A stretch of 64,000 nucleotides of DNA from Phoronis australis (GCA_002633005.1 NMRA01000003.1:1650806-1714805), one strand, 5' to 3'. Counted from the stretch's first letter, positions 38,881 to 50,749 are shown. Numbers and translations are program-made. The notes: generated by a model from the sequence alone, not told the origin.

Positions 38881-39699
38881 GTAAGAATGGAAATTGTTGT
38901 ATCTTATTTTTCTTACAAATTTTACGTCTTTCATTAAGTTGAATACATGCACTTTATTTAAAGTCAAATACTTATCACAACTGTTCTCACTTTTGTGATT
39001 TCACTTGTTCATTGGATCTGTTACATGACTACATCTCTTTCTTTTTGTCTCGGTATATGATCTCGTACAAAGCACTCTTTGCTTCATAAACAATCCACAG
39101 TAGCAGCCTTTTGGTTTCTCCAACAGTGGCACAGCCAAAACAAATTGTGCTTTTAGTAAATTAATTGTCTATTTCATATTGGTATGATTAATTATGTTCC
39201 ATTAATGATTCTAAGAACTACAGGGGTGATGTCAGATTTATGTTCTTTCATGACTAATTGCCAGTAAGGCTGCATTAATATCTACTTAGCATGGGTCACT
39301 AACCAACTTAGATGTATTTAACCTTATTAAATGAAAAATTGCCCTAGACTCTGTTATCGTGGCTTATCACTGATTTTCTCTTTTGTCATTTTTTATGGCT
39401 CAGGCATAATTCAACTAGGCATGATGCCTGCTTTATTGAGCATTCTCCAGGACAACTGTTGTTTTTAAATTCTGATGCAGCCTCGACTTACACAATCCTT
39501 ATCATTTCCATATTTATTTGGGTCTTAAGCTGAGGAAGGAAAATATTGACTAGCAATGGATAAGGGTGGTAACACCCTGGGTGTAGGAAGATTAAAGTTG
39601 GTAATGACAAATATCTACTGATTATCATGCTTCAGTACATAGCTTCCTGTTATGTCTACTGTTGGTAGGAGTTCTTTATTTTTATGCCCCCCACATCTA

Positions 39700-40042
39700 C
39701 AGGGTGTCCCAAAAATGTGCACTCACCTTTCATGACATTAGCTTCGTTTTTTTTCTTTGATATCTGAACATTACTGGTTTCAATTCATAAAGAAGTGATA
39801 AAAAAGAATTAAAGTTCTTTAAACCAAAATAACTTGAAGAAGAAGATTATCTTTTCTTTGTATTTTTTATGAGTTTCTGATCCACTAGCAAACTGAATCG
39901 CTTTGTTTGCCATTCCCGCATGAAAAATTCACACGCATACTTTTTCAGCAAATAGGGTTGGCCGCAGAGTTTGACCCACTGTCAATAAATTTGAACTCCA
40001 GGCATTGTACTGAAGTGTGAGTACAGTTTTTGATATACCCTG
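39700..40042. mobile_element. 343-bp mariner-type MITE with TA target duplication
   Basis: The left end CAGGGTGTCCCAAAAATGTG and the right end read inverted (CAGGGTATATCAAAAACTGT) match over about 26 bp, and TA flanks both (39698-39699, 40043-40044). TA duplication plus a CAGGGTGTCCC-type tip fits Tc1/mariner-like non-autonomous elements. It has no coding capacity. Confidence 0.72.
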
Positions 40043-40335
40043 TATTTCCATTTTCGCGTAGGTTCAATTTATTGTGGTACTCCCTTAAATGGCAAATTTT
40101 ATTATTNCTGTAACAATTTTTTTCTCAGACTTATCGTTTTCGAGTTATTTGACTTTGAATTTCTTAAAAAAAACGCAAAATTTCATTTTTATCGAAAAAT
40201 TTACGGAATTAGGCGGTACCATCAGTTTTGATAGAACTTTGAACGGGCTTTCAGAATATGGTTTCCATTTTTCGCTAGGACGTCTAGTTTTTGAGTTATT
40301 TGAGATTTACGGATAACGCTGTTCCTTTGTTGAGC

Positions 40336-40635
40336 GCTCTAAGTTCGTCATATGAATGTTGTGATGTTGTTCATCATCGCCACCACCATCATCATATTCG
40401 TCATCATCGTCATCATCATCGTCATCATCTCCGTCGTCTTTTCCGTTAATTTCGCCAAGTGTCGCACAAGACTGTAGCCTTTTTCTTACTGATTTCGGAC
40501 TTCTACGTTCGTCATGTGTACGTTATTGTTACTTCTTTTGTTCATTCTCGCCACCATCGTCGTCATCTTCGTCATCTTCGTCATCTTCGTCATCATCTTT
40601 GTCGTCATCTTTTTGGTTAATTTCGCCAAGTTTCG
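40336..40635 (+). repeat. Diverged tandem duplication with GTC/ATC microsatellites
   Basis: Two copies (about 40336-40480 and 40507-40635) share the order GTTCGTCAT, a (CATCAT/CGTCAT)n run, then TTAATTTCGCCAAGT. The trinucleotide runs (40376-40436, 40556-40612) differ in length and interruption. A single unresolved base (N) lies just upstream at about 40107. Confidence 0.75.
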
Positions 40636-40749
40636 CTCCTCAGAGCGCTTTCATTTTCATGTTTAGTTTTTTTGTGTCCACCTCTGTATCTTCCAAATCG
40701 CTAGAAGGTGAAGTATGAAATTTCACTGATTGGGATTTTTTTTGAGATG

Positions 40750-41440
40750 TGCATGGATAACATTGATTCAAGCCCCTAGTGGCAAATTTGTCTGTGCCTC
40801 AATATCTACCATAAGCTCCTTGGTGGATCTTAAATGAAATTTGTTTTGTCTTCTACTTGAGTAGAGTATGATTGACATTGATTTTTTGGATGTCTGACTA
40901 CTGTGGCGTCCCCTATTGGCAATTTCGGTTATCTTTGCAAATGTCCTACCAATTCTGGCATGGGTATTTACAAAATTTGACAGAAATATTTGCCTGGAGG
41001 AGACCACTGCACATGTGTTGTTTCAGACAGATTTGGCTTTGATATGCCCTCTCCAGTGACCTTTTAGTGTGTGCGTTTGTTGTCCTGAGCCTCTCTATCC
41101 TCTGCTAGAAAATCGCAATGAAAGATGGCAGGTGTGTTCTTATTTGGGGAGAGCATAGCTGTTGTTGATTTTCGGATGGATCAGACTACTGTGGCATCCT
41201 ATGGTGGCAATTTTAGTTCTCTCTGTCTCAATATCCACCAAATTCTTTGATGTACCTTGCAGTTGTTGAGACTACCCTTGATTTTCAAACAGATCCATTT
41301 ACTCTGCCACACTGTCCGTGGCATTTTTTTAACATCTGCCTCAATATCTTATGATCACGTTTCTTCAGGTTGGTGGATCTTCATGATGTTCAGCATAGGT
41401 GTTGCTATTGAAGAGAGTACAGCTAGCTGGTGTTGACTGT
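40750..41440 (+). repeat. Longest cluster of CCCCTAGTGGC-core units
   Basis: Units are centred near 40778 (AGCCCCTAGTGGCAAATTTG), 40908 (GGCGTCCCCTATTGGCAATT), 41053 (GCCCTCTCCAGTGACC), 41200 (GGCATCCTATGGTGGCAATT) and 41315 (CCACACTGTCCGTGGCA), at 115-150-bp spacing. Three carry the preceding phrase ACTACTGTGGC or a variant. This shows the family is organised as short degenerate tandem arrays. Confidence 0.65.
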
Positions 41441-43369
41441 CTTGTGACAGTTATCATCTCTTTCATCAACTCTATGGGATGGGCAATGAGTGGAGTGCAT
41501 ATCACTAACACACTAGACTGCTTTGATTTACTACTCTTTTAAATGATGACAGATTATCAGCCTCCCTGCTTGTTCATTTGCTTGCAGTCATGAGGTGCTA
41601 TGTGCAGCCCTGGTATTCTGTGCTGGGGGTACACATGGCTGAGTGATGGGGACAATGCTGCTGGAATAATACCTATTTTTCAGAAAATAAGTTTAAGATG
41701 GTTCGTACTTTTCAACAATCCTCGAGGTATAATTGCAATTCATATTTTTCACAAATGGAAAGGTTTGATACACATCCTTGAGCCACGAAAGTCATAGAGT
41801 GCTACTGGTATTTTGTATACAAACAAGCCAACCTGAATTAAGATGTTTCTCATCATTACTTTGGCCGCTGTCTATAAAACAAACTACCTCAGCACAGTTC
41901 TTTAGCACTACAAAGAAACATTTAGGTAATGACTGTGTTAGGTGGTGATGTGTTTTCTTTCTGTCTTGCAAGTTTGTTTTCTTAAAGACCTCCTATTAAC
42001 AGAGATCAAGCATTTCTCGGCTCAGTTTCAAGTCTGACTTTTAAGTGGATTAAAAAGTCCCATGCCAATTACAGTCCTTGTAAACATTCCTGTTCATCTC
42101 GTGCTGACTTCATTACCTGTGCTTACATCTGGCAAGGTACACTGGCACTGGAGAGAGAGTGCTTTACCAGGGAGGGTCAAGCTTTATGTCTAGGTTAACA
42201 TACCTTAAGTTGTTAATTAGCGTGTTTGTTGAAGTGGTAGATGGTTTCAATTTTGTCTGGCTACATTTTATTGCTGACCTTCTCTTTCTGCCAACAGATA
42301 TCCCATGGCTTGCTGTCAAAGACACATTTGTCTCTAACTTCATTTATTTTCTTTGTTTTATCTATTCAGCAAGGAGTCTGCTGTATTGTTGATTTGTCCT
42401 TCAATTGGTCATGTAGTCTGAGAAGTTGCTACAAAACACTAGCCAGAGAAATAATCGTAAAATTAAACTTGACAAATAATGATGGACTGATCAAAATGTG
42501 CACTATTTATTTAAGCGAAATATGGTTCTGGAATTTGAACTGACTATTTACTAAGGTTGATGTTTTTTATATATATATGGATTTGAACAGTTGATTTAAC
42601 CAATGTAAATATTAAAGATTGTATCATCTCACTGACTGGTTCTTATTTTCACATGTGTGCGTCATATTAACTTGTGTTTACGCGTTAATCCATTGACCTG
42701 TTGTAAAATTCATTAGATTTCTATTTTTGTGTCGTTTCAATCATGTTGTTTTTGGGTTGTCTATGTCGAGCATCGTCTGACAATGCAGTGTTAATGAGAT
42801 AATAGGAACATCTTTACAATCAGTCAAAGATTTATTGATTATCAATCTTAATATAATAAACTTTTGTTTCAAAAGTTGAAGAGGCTGACGTTGACAGGAA
42901 GCACACAGAAAAGTTATATGGAGAGCTCTCATAAAGCTGTCCGTAGTAAGTCACTCCCCATGTTTCCTGTTTGAAATAAAATCCTAAGATGGGAAGAACT
43001 ACAAAAAAATTCTTTGCTTTATATTTTGAAATTTCTTTACTTTATTGATTACAGCCGATTTGTTGAGGACTACACCAAAGTTCATCAAAAAATATCACCC
43101 TTGGGTGGGCGGATGCATCCTTCTGATACATGTGTGGCAGATTGTCACCCACCTGATTACATCTCAATGTCTATTATATAAAATGTATCATTTGCACAAA
43201 CTCCGTCTCTCCTGCTCCACTACAGACCTTCGTTGCACCCGTTTCGGCACGCCTTGGTCCCAGGTATTGCACTGGCCCCCTGTTTGGATTCGAGGTGTTC
43301 TATTTTTTTCTCGTGGGCCGTTTTTTCACGGATGCGGAAGGAGGGTGGCCAGTTTTGTACTGGCTTTGG

Positions 43370-43456
43370 TGACGTCAGTCGGTCGGCTCAAAGGCGTGCG
43401 TGACGTCACTCCGTTGGCTTAATTTCACTCCCTCTGGCTTCTGTCGCGTATATAAT
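43370..43456 (+). promoter_or_regulatory. Two palindromic CRE sites followed by a TATA-like box
   Basis: TGACGTCA, the full CREB/ATF palindrome, occurs at 43370-43377 and 43401-43408, exactly 31 bp apart. TATATAAT follows at 43449-43456. The surroundings (43240-44060) are CpG-richer than the rest of the intron. No downstream exon with a phase-2 donor was recognised, so this may be an intronic enhancer/promoter or part of an LTR-like repeat. Confidence 0.35.
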
Positions 43457-44123
43457 TCATCGGGCCTGTAGCCGCCAAAATTAATGATGCCTCATTAAAA
43501 AATTTTTACTCTTTCTTGAGTAAACTAAATTATTTACCCGGGTGTTGGAAAATTGGCGTTTTTCAGTTATTCTGCTGCTAAAATTGCGATGCGCTTTGGG
43601 TGCCATTGCGTCACCTATCGGGCCAATTTCCATGTTCTTCAATCAATTGTGGAGGTTGCGTACATGTCATAGCAATCAGAAGTGGTTTCATTTCGTTACA
43701 AGTTTTTACTATTTTAGTATCAAAAAAAAACAATTTCAGAAAATTCTCTCGAGAGATATCACAAAGTTTTGGGAAATGGCGCGTACGTGCGCGTGTCACG
43801 ACGGCAGATAGGATTTTCCGTTAAGGCGGAGAATTACGAAAAATAACGTTTATTAGATTTTGTTTACTTCTATAAACGGCTGTAACGGGCACTGTGAATG
43901 TCGATTCATTCCCAGATTCTGCATGCACCCCTGCAGGTTGTTATCTCTAAGTTTCACCACGAGGTGACGAGCTGAGCTTTGGGGTTTGGTGAAATTTCGG
44001 TGTCTAACGGAGCTCTGCACGCGGCTACCTAGCTGTATGTTGACGACAGTCCTCATACTGCTAGCTGGCTTTCTACCTCAGTATGTACATTTATGATGCA
44101 AATTTTGTAAATACATTCAGCTT

Positions 44124-44275
44124 CGGATCCAGGATTTTGAGTTGGGGGGCACAGCAGATAGAGTATTAGCCAGAATTTCGCCCTTCAGACATTCGCACCC
44201 CCGGACTGCCACATGGAATCTGGGAGAATTTTATGGGGCCATGACCCCCTTGGCCCCCCCTCTAAATCCGCCACT
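44124..44275. mobile_element. ~150-bp repeat with CGGATCC...GGATCCG-like inverted ends
   Basis: The left end CGGATCCAGGATTTTGAG + TTGGGGGGC is roughly inverted at the right end (GGCCCCCCCTCTAAATCCG). This is a MITE-like layout; arms are short and imperfect, and no target duplication is evident. Confidence 0.5.
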
Positions 44276-44572
44276 TAGACATCTATATACTTTGTGTACT
44301 ATACAATATTTTAAATGCATTCTTAATTTTCATTTTAAACTGAAGAATGTCTGATTACCGTACTTTGTGTCACGGCAGGGTCAAATGCTCTCGAAAGAAC
44401 TAGGGGAAGAATCCCACAGCCGCACACCTTAATTGCCTACTAAAATTTGACAGGTGACAGAAATTCTGCTTGAAGCTTTGAACATGGTCTCTTCAAGAAG
44501 TATTCCTGTCTCTTGCAATGAACACTCGATTGGTTCACACTCAGGTGTAGCTATTTCCCCTCGGCATTTCCT

Positions 44573-44612
44573 ACTAGCTGCTACCCTTGCTTTTGCACGG
44601 GTAGCAGCTAGT
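44573..44612. repeat. Perfect 14-bp hairpin
   Basis: ACTAGCTGCTACCC (44573-44586) is exactly inverted at 44599-44612, with a 12-nt loop. It is short for a miRNA precursor and has no T-tract behind it. It could be a solo MITE tip pair or a protein-binding palindrome. Confidence 0.7.
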
Positions 44613-46361
44613 ATGATATAACTTTTGTACGATATCTGTTGTAGTTTAGTTTGTCATAAAATGTATGACCTTTTATCTCACCCTCATGTGTTATTTCATT
44701 GTAAACTAGCTTCGGTATCACTTTGCTTTGCAGTAGCGCATATAAATATTATGTTTAAAGTTTCTTTAAGTTGCAAACATTAGGCATGTGGTGAAGTGCA
44801 TTTTCACATGTGCTTAGGTGTTCTGTGTACACACACGAATGATGATATCAAATACGCATGAGCTAAAGTAACTATTTCATTTTTCCTTCAGTAAAGAAAA
44901 TGAGTGTTCAGGTATTTTCCAGTGAAAAAAAATTCAACGACAGATTTAGGTTTTATAGTACGCAGTGTCTCAAGTGACAATGTTGCCATGAACAGGCACC
45001 CAAAGTGTTCCTAATCCACAGACAAAATAAAATCATGATTAAAGTACATTGTGCTGTGGTAAGTGTTGGGAAGTGCCAAGGTTCCACTAAAACTGTCTAA
45101 TCGATACTCAAAGGTTCAAGCCAGTGCTGTACTAAAATTCTGATGAGACGTAGGGGTCACGTACTTTTAAGGAACTCTTGGTTGTATCAGTTGGGGTTGG
45201 GTGATGAGCCGAGTAACGGTATGAATCTGGATGAATACGGTATCCAAATAATGCAGGAAACTGTAACATAACTATTTTTCATCGCTAGCCTTATCATTTA
45301 TTTAAATGCGTTATTTATGGGTCAAATATAGCAGTCATTTGGGACTTAGTGAACTTCACTGGCCATTTGTATTGAGCTAGATGTTATTTACTAGGCGTTC
45401 AGGAACTGCTGAACCCTTGCATTTTCACTAGCAATTTCGCCTGTTGTGGCAGTGCCAGTAATGGGAACGGTTGCAAGCATCAGTTTTGGTGGCACTTCTT
45501 GGTAGTTTTAAAGTGATCCAAAGACTGGCGGTTTTATTTTGCCACATCAAAGGACATTGTTGCTTTAATCAATCTATTGTTGATGGTAAACACTTAGCGT
45601 TTTTTTGCCACTGGAAAAATGCAAAATTGCTATCGCTTTTGCCACTCGTGCCAACCTTGCGTATATGTTATTGTTGTAAAGACAAAAATAGAATGCTAGG
45701 GAAAACTACTTGGGATAATCATCTATTTTTTCCAGTTTTGTTTATGATCTGTTTTCAACCATCACTGGCTGAATGGGATCAGACCTTCAAAACTGGCTTT
45801 GTCTGTTGATAAAGCAATACCTTCTGTAGTCCTTTACCATCTGTTTTCTTGTAAAAATATACACAGGATTTGCTTAAATTAAACACGTATCATGTGTACT
45901 GGCATCTTAGCCTTATGCAGTAATTTTTGGTGACCATGGCAAACTCAACATTACCCTTCCAAAGCAACACAACTGCATTTTATTGTTAGTTTTCATTTTC
46001 CTAGTGTTTTCAATGTCTAGTCTGTTGTTTGCTTTTCAATTACATTTAATGTTGCAGTTCATCTTTGCTTAGCTTGAATTCCTAACAGTATCGCTTTAAT
46101 TGAGGTTTAAAATCATTACCACACTCTTCTGATTTTGAATTACTATCCAATGGGGGGCACCTGAAGTCACTCTGGCACTGGGTAGATGTGCCATTCTTGA
46201 AGATGCAATTTTGGGTTTTACCAACCCCCAATAAACTCGGAAGCATCTTTTTAGTTGCTGTTAGTTTTGATGTTCTTAGTAACAGGAGTAGAATCCTATG
46301 GTGGTCAGGAATATTATGATGCTGATTTTATGATGTCATAAAGCCTAATTTGATTTTTGTC

Positions 46362-46389
46362 TTAGTCAGCTAAACAGGGCAAAATGCAG
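46362..46389 (+). repeat. 28-bp exact repeat, copy 1 (copy 2 at 49547-49574)
   Basis: The word beginning TTAGTCAGCTAAACAGGGCA occurs identically at both sites, preceded by a similar TTTGAT-containing stretch. The second site lies just after a CAGGGTGTCCCAAAA tip at 49474, so both may be fragments of a MITE related to the one at 39700. Confidence 0.75.
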
Positions 46390-49300
46390 CAGTGATTTAA
46401 ATGAAAAGTTATCTTTTGTGTCATATTAGGCTCAATAAACCGGTTTTCTTGCATAGTTGTTATAGATGATAAGTCATTAATTACTGTCACTCACTGACAG
46501 TGTGAACCATCTGTTTGCTTAATTAGTACGCATTGTCATTAATAATTCAGGTTAATACAGTGTTCAAATCATTATACTGCTTTGTATCAGACATCTAGTA
46601 AGGAAGTCCCCTCTCACAGTATTATTGTGTCTACTTGATAAAACACTAGCACCACCTCTCTCAGATCTCTTCACTTATGTTATCTCAACACCACAGCTGC
46701 AAATGCAGCTTTTTTCGGGTCAATGTGCAAAACATAAATCCTGGTAAATTACCCTTGTAGCAAGTGTGAGACCAGGTTTTTAGAGTTACCATCTCTCCCT
46801 TGTTGCTTGTTTTTAAGGTTTCATGTATCCTTAATTAAAATGTTGTTTTCTTTTTGAAATATCTAAAATAGCTAGCCACTGTCAATTCAGGAAAGTGTTA
46901 TATTGTCTCAAACTAGGAATCGAGGCAAATCTTAACATGTCATTTACAGCATTCTAGGCCTGTTAACTCGAGAAAAAGCTCTGCGGAAAAAATGTGCAAT
47001 TCCATTCTGCCACAAGCGAAATCAGTAACTCAGTCTCTGTGCACCAGACTGCATTTTAGATAAACCAGTTTTTTGGCGATACAACAGATTTCGAAACTTT
47101 TTGGAAATGAACCACGAATTCTGGTACCACGTGCAGTATTATAAAACATCGTCAATCTTCCAGTTTGTGTCTAGTACGAGACGAATAATTAATCATCAAG
47201 CTTGAGTAAACAACTGTCATAAACATCTAGAGCATTTTCTGCAATAAATTCTGCAAAATTAAGTGAATCTGCGATTTTTTTCCGCAATCCCGATTCCGCA
47301 AAATATTGCGCAAGAATTTCTACAAGAGTCGCATGAACAGAATTATTCTCGTGGTCACTTGACCATGCGTTTTTGCCAAAAATATTGTTTTTGCTAAGGA
47401 AAAAGTCCTTACGCCAGCGATCACCAAATTTTTTGTATTAAGACTTTGATAGAAATGCTCAAAAACCATGTCTGAGGTTTTCCATTGTTAGCATGGATGT
47501 TTTTAATGGTAATTTTTTCTAAGACAGGTTCACGTAAACTTTCCTATGGATTGACTTAGTCCTTGTTTAGTCCATGTTGCTGACATACAGCCCACTGTTC
47601 GTTATCAATCAATGCACATTGCTTAAAGCTGTAGTTTTATGTAAAGCTTAGTCATTTGAGTTAAGCCGATTTCCACCAATTTTAATTTGTTCATATCCTT
47701 TACTAACAAAGCCTTGTTTATCTGTTCATTGATGATGTTAAAATATCTTTGTTTTTTAAGGCATCTATTCTTAGCCCGCGAAAGAGCTTTTACTAGCTTG
47801 AACTCTTGCCACAAATCGATTGGGTAATGGTATGGTAATATGTTAGGCATTTGTTCTATCAATCTTGCCCACTTCTTTGCTACGCGATTGTTGCACTTAA
47901 TAGAACAGGCACTCATGAGTAATATTTGATTGACAAGATACATGACCATTGTGTTGTGTTGACCGTTGACCACTTATCGATACTTGGTATAAAAAATTTG
48001 TGTATGTAAATTAGGCAGACCAGCTAATGATTGCTGAAATGAACCAGTTCCTACGTTTTACTTGCTTAGTCATAATTTCATTTACTAATTATTGTTCTGT
48101 TTTGGCTGGCCCTTCCTGCTTTGTGAAGTTTTGTCGCTCCACAGCATCAAACTGTCCCCCTTTTTGACGCAGATGATGAATTTTACGTATTTCCATGTAT
48201 TTCATTGTTTTTCCACAAGATTTACACCCATTACCCCGTACCATTTCACAGGCACGACTTACAAAACAACAACAAAAAACATTGACAAACGTAAAAACAA
48301 ACAGAAAAGGAAAACAATCATCTTCTTGATCTTGATGTGTTGTGGGTGTTGTGCAGGATATTTACCCATTACGGTATGGCCTAGCTCCACGCTTTTTCAT
48401 TTTCAACGGTCGGCAACATCTAATTTATATCACAACTTAACTCACCCTTTTCTACTGACTGTCTGATTGATCGCTGCAGCTCTTTCCATACACACCACAA
48501 TTTATTTCAATTTTTCGCGTTGTGGTTATAAACGGAGGCGGTTCAATTGTTGGATCTGGCTGAGTAGACATGAAGAAGAAAAACTTTGGATACAGTGTCT
48601 TGACTTAGTTTATTGAAGAGTGAGTGTGGTGCATTAGGGACACTCTGACTTGAAAACAATCGAACATGAGACTCAAAGTAATGGAATATATTGAAACTCT
48701 GAGACATGTGAATCAGCCAAATAGATGAACATATGAGGATAGCACAATTCTAAAAATTTCTAAAAACCTGATGGTTGTACAGAACACTACTCAAAAGTTA
48801 GGTAATACAGTGACTAATCCTCTAAATAAACAAATACTAGGAAGCAACAAAAACAATCTTCAACATATGTGTCAACATTTTTGTAGGGCTTGTTAGTTAA
48901 CACTTATGTTGCAGTTTGGTGAGGTCTGTGTTCCAACTGCTATTGTCTGCAGAGATACCTTGATGAAAATTTACATTAGCTGCAGAATCCTATCACACTG
49001 TGAAATGACTCACCTCTCTTTTATTTTGTTTGAAAATATTGTTTAATTGGAGTTACTTCAAGTGTTTGCCTTGTCTCTTAAATTCTTGTCCATGAGTAGC
49101 ATTCCATACTGGGACCAGTATTGTATGGTTCTGCTGACCTGGTGCCGAACTTGAGGACAACACCTATTCCTCACTCATGCCTAGGATCCATAAAACGCAT
49201 ACATTGGGTCTTAGCTCACACTCTTGCTTATATTGTCCCAAGTTTGTTCCCCTGGTATGTAGTATTTTTGCCTTATGTGTGGAGTTTGGAATTTGTACTG

Positions 49301-49470
49301 TACATTCGGTGGTCCACAATTGGAATTAACAGGTGTGGCCCTGAAAATCATTCCCATATCTCCTGTCCTTGTCTTGAGGATACTATACAGATGCTAGGGA
49401 AGGTGAATTTTAATTTTCAGCTGCAATAGCTCACCATTTTAAAGAATTTGGTTATCTAAGCCCTTACCTA

Positions 49471-49580
49471 TATACAGGGTGTCCCAAAATGCACCTTTTG
49501 CAGCTGCATTTTGTAATAGTAAGAGGCGTGATTTGATCTTCTTGCATTAGTCAGCTAAACAGGGCAAAATGCAGCTTTAT
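49471..49580 (+). repeat. MITE-end fragment just upstream of exon 49638
   Basis: TACAGGGTGTCCCAAAA at 49473 matches the tip of the 39700 element, and 49547-49574 matches 46362-46389. No matching inverted end was found before the exon, so this looks like a truncated copy. It ends only about 60 bp before the splice acceptor at 49637. Confidence 0.55.
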
Positions 49581-49637
49581 AAAGTATAAAGGGAAGATGT
49601 ATCTAAATGCTAATTGACATTATGTTTCTATTTACAG

Positions 49638-49741
49638 CATGAATAATGAAGATCTAACACCTTTAGACGTTGCGGTGATGACAAATCATGTACCAATGGC
49701 CAAAATGCTACTGTCTCACGGTGCTCGGGAAAACCCCCTCT
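49638..49741 (+). CDS. ANKFN1: ANKFN1-like exon: second ankyrin repeat
   Basis: The acceptor is TTTCTATTTACAG. One base (C) completes the previous codon, then 34 codons follow: MNNEDLTPLDVAVMTNHVPM, then AKMLLSHGARENPL. One base (T) is left at the donor GTAAGT. The ankyrin consensus is clear: TPLDVAV for TPLHLAA, and AKMLLSHGA for the second helix and turn. ANKFN1 proteins have a near-identical repeat with TPLDIAIMTNN. This exon is the shared acceptor for the long form (13419-13497) and for the alternative start exon at 38534, both ending in phase 2. Confidence 0.95.
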
Positions 49742-50455
49742 GTAAGTCTGCTTTAAGTACTCCTCTGACACCTAGTGGAGGAGTTTAACACTAATGTAAG
49801 CTATCTCATAGTATCAAAATTGTTTGTTATAAATGATGGTTTAATTATGAAAATGACTCAGAAAAAAGTATAGTAAACAGTGTTACCACACAACACATGT
49901 GACTGCTGGCTTTGCACTTACTTCAATATAAAGTTCCTTACTGTTTTAGGATTTTAATGCATATCATCCATTTGTAAATAAATTGGCCCGTTTCTAAACA
50001 ATTTGTACTTCTTTAATGCTGGACAGTGGGAACACTGGACCTTAGTATTTAGGTGTGTACAGCAAACACTGGAATTAGTCCTTAAACCAATGAACCTTTA
50101 TATCAATGCAGATATGTCTGATTGAGTGTCAACTCCAGATGGCAACTGCTCCCAAACAAGATACCAATCTAGTTCATTGTTTTAATAACCTTGTAGTCTT
50201 TTGTGTGGCATGAGGACACCCAATGTGCAATTAGTGTTCTTTTATTCACCGCTAATTGAACTCAGTGATTGCTTTATTCCATGTAAGAAGGCTTTTGTTT
50301 GTGATAATGGTTAATATGGTTGGAGGGTTCTCTGCTAATCTGTTGACAAAGTACAAGGTGCGATGAAATGAGCGTTTCTAATGTCCTAACGGAATATCGT
50401 ATTTTTTTACCAAGATCCTGTTCAATTCTTTGATGATGCAATTCTCTGTCCGCAG
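49742..50455 (+). other. ANKFN1: Intron (714 bp)
   Basis: Donor GTAAGT, acceptor TTCTCTGTCCGCAG. No repeat or gene seen inside. Confidence 0.9.
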
Positions 50456-50568
50456 TAAGCGATGGTGCCATGCTCGTCACTAAGCTGGACCAGCTTGTCT
50501 GTGACGCGGAAAGGAAAGTAGAGAACCTCACAAGCCTGGTCGTCAATGGCAACTCTAGTCAACAAAAG
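50456..50568 (+). CDS. ANKFN1: ANKFN1-like exon: linker / coiled segment
   Basis: Two bases (TA) complete Leu, then 37 codons run to AAG|GTAAAC, ending in phase 0. The product begins SDGAMLVTKLDQLVCDAERK and ends NSSQQK. The central MLVTKLDQLVCDAERKVENL has hydrophobic residues at heptad-like spacing, suggesting a short amphipathic helix or coiled coil. ANKFN1 has a comparable helix (LNTLVQEAQERVSEL-like) between its ankyrin and FN3 parts. Confidence 0.93.
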
Positions 50569-50749
50569 GTAAACATCTCATTGATTTCCCGTCTGTGTAT
50601 ATCTTGGTTTGCTGTGGTGAATCAAAATAATTTGTCTTCGTTTAGTCTTTTTTATTTTGCACCGTAGTCGGCTTGTTGTTTTCAGCTATTGCATTAGTAT
50701 TACTATTCAAATAAAAGCCCTTTAGAGGGCAGCACTTGATGATATTAAA

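Larger units (their letters stand above)
13498..49637 (+). other. ANKFN1: Very large intron (36,140 bp) between the two ankyrin repeats
   Basis: Phase-2 intron. Contents are itemised separately: tandem repeats at 16377-16545 and 23905-25008, a SINE at 22862-23090, a foldback at 25341-25744, the gap 30429-31339, several CCCCTAGTGGC-core clusters, the alternative first exon at 38534-38880, a mariner-type MITE at 39700-40042, and CRE/TATA motifs at 43370-43456. The stretches 13.5-16.3, 17.3-22.8, 25.8-30.4, 31.3-33.4, 34-36.4, 41.5-43.3 and 44.7-49.4 kb otherwise show no supported gene. Confidence 0.85.

Noticed and set aside
38500-38967. 155-codon frame on the minus strand
   Set aside because: Antisense shadow of the alternative first exon at 38534-38880. 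The plus-strand frame has the donor and phase fit.
43542-43824. Overlapping frames downstream of the CRE/TATA cluster as a first exon
   Set aside because: No donor with the required phase and no protein-like composition; the three frames are equally open by chance.
48092-48466. 124-codon frame with KRKTIIFLILMCCGCCAGYL, reminiscent of a GPCR sixth transmembrane helix
   Set aside because: No DRY, CWxP or NPxxY motif and no other transmembrane helices in register. A hydrophobic frame is common in AT-rich DNA.
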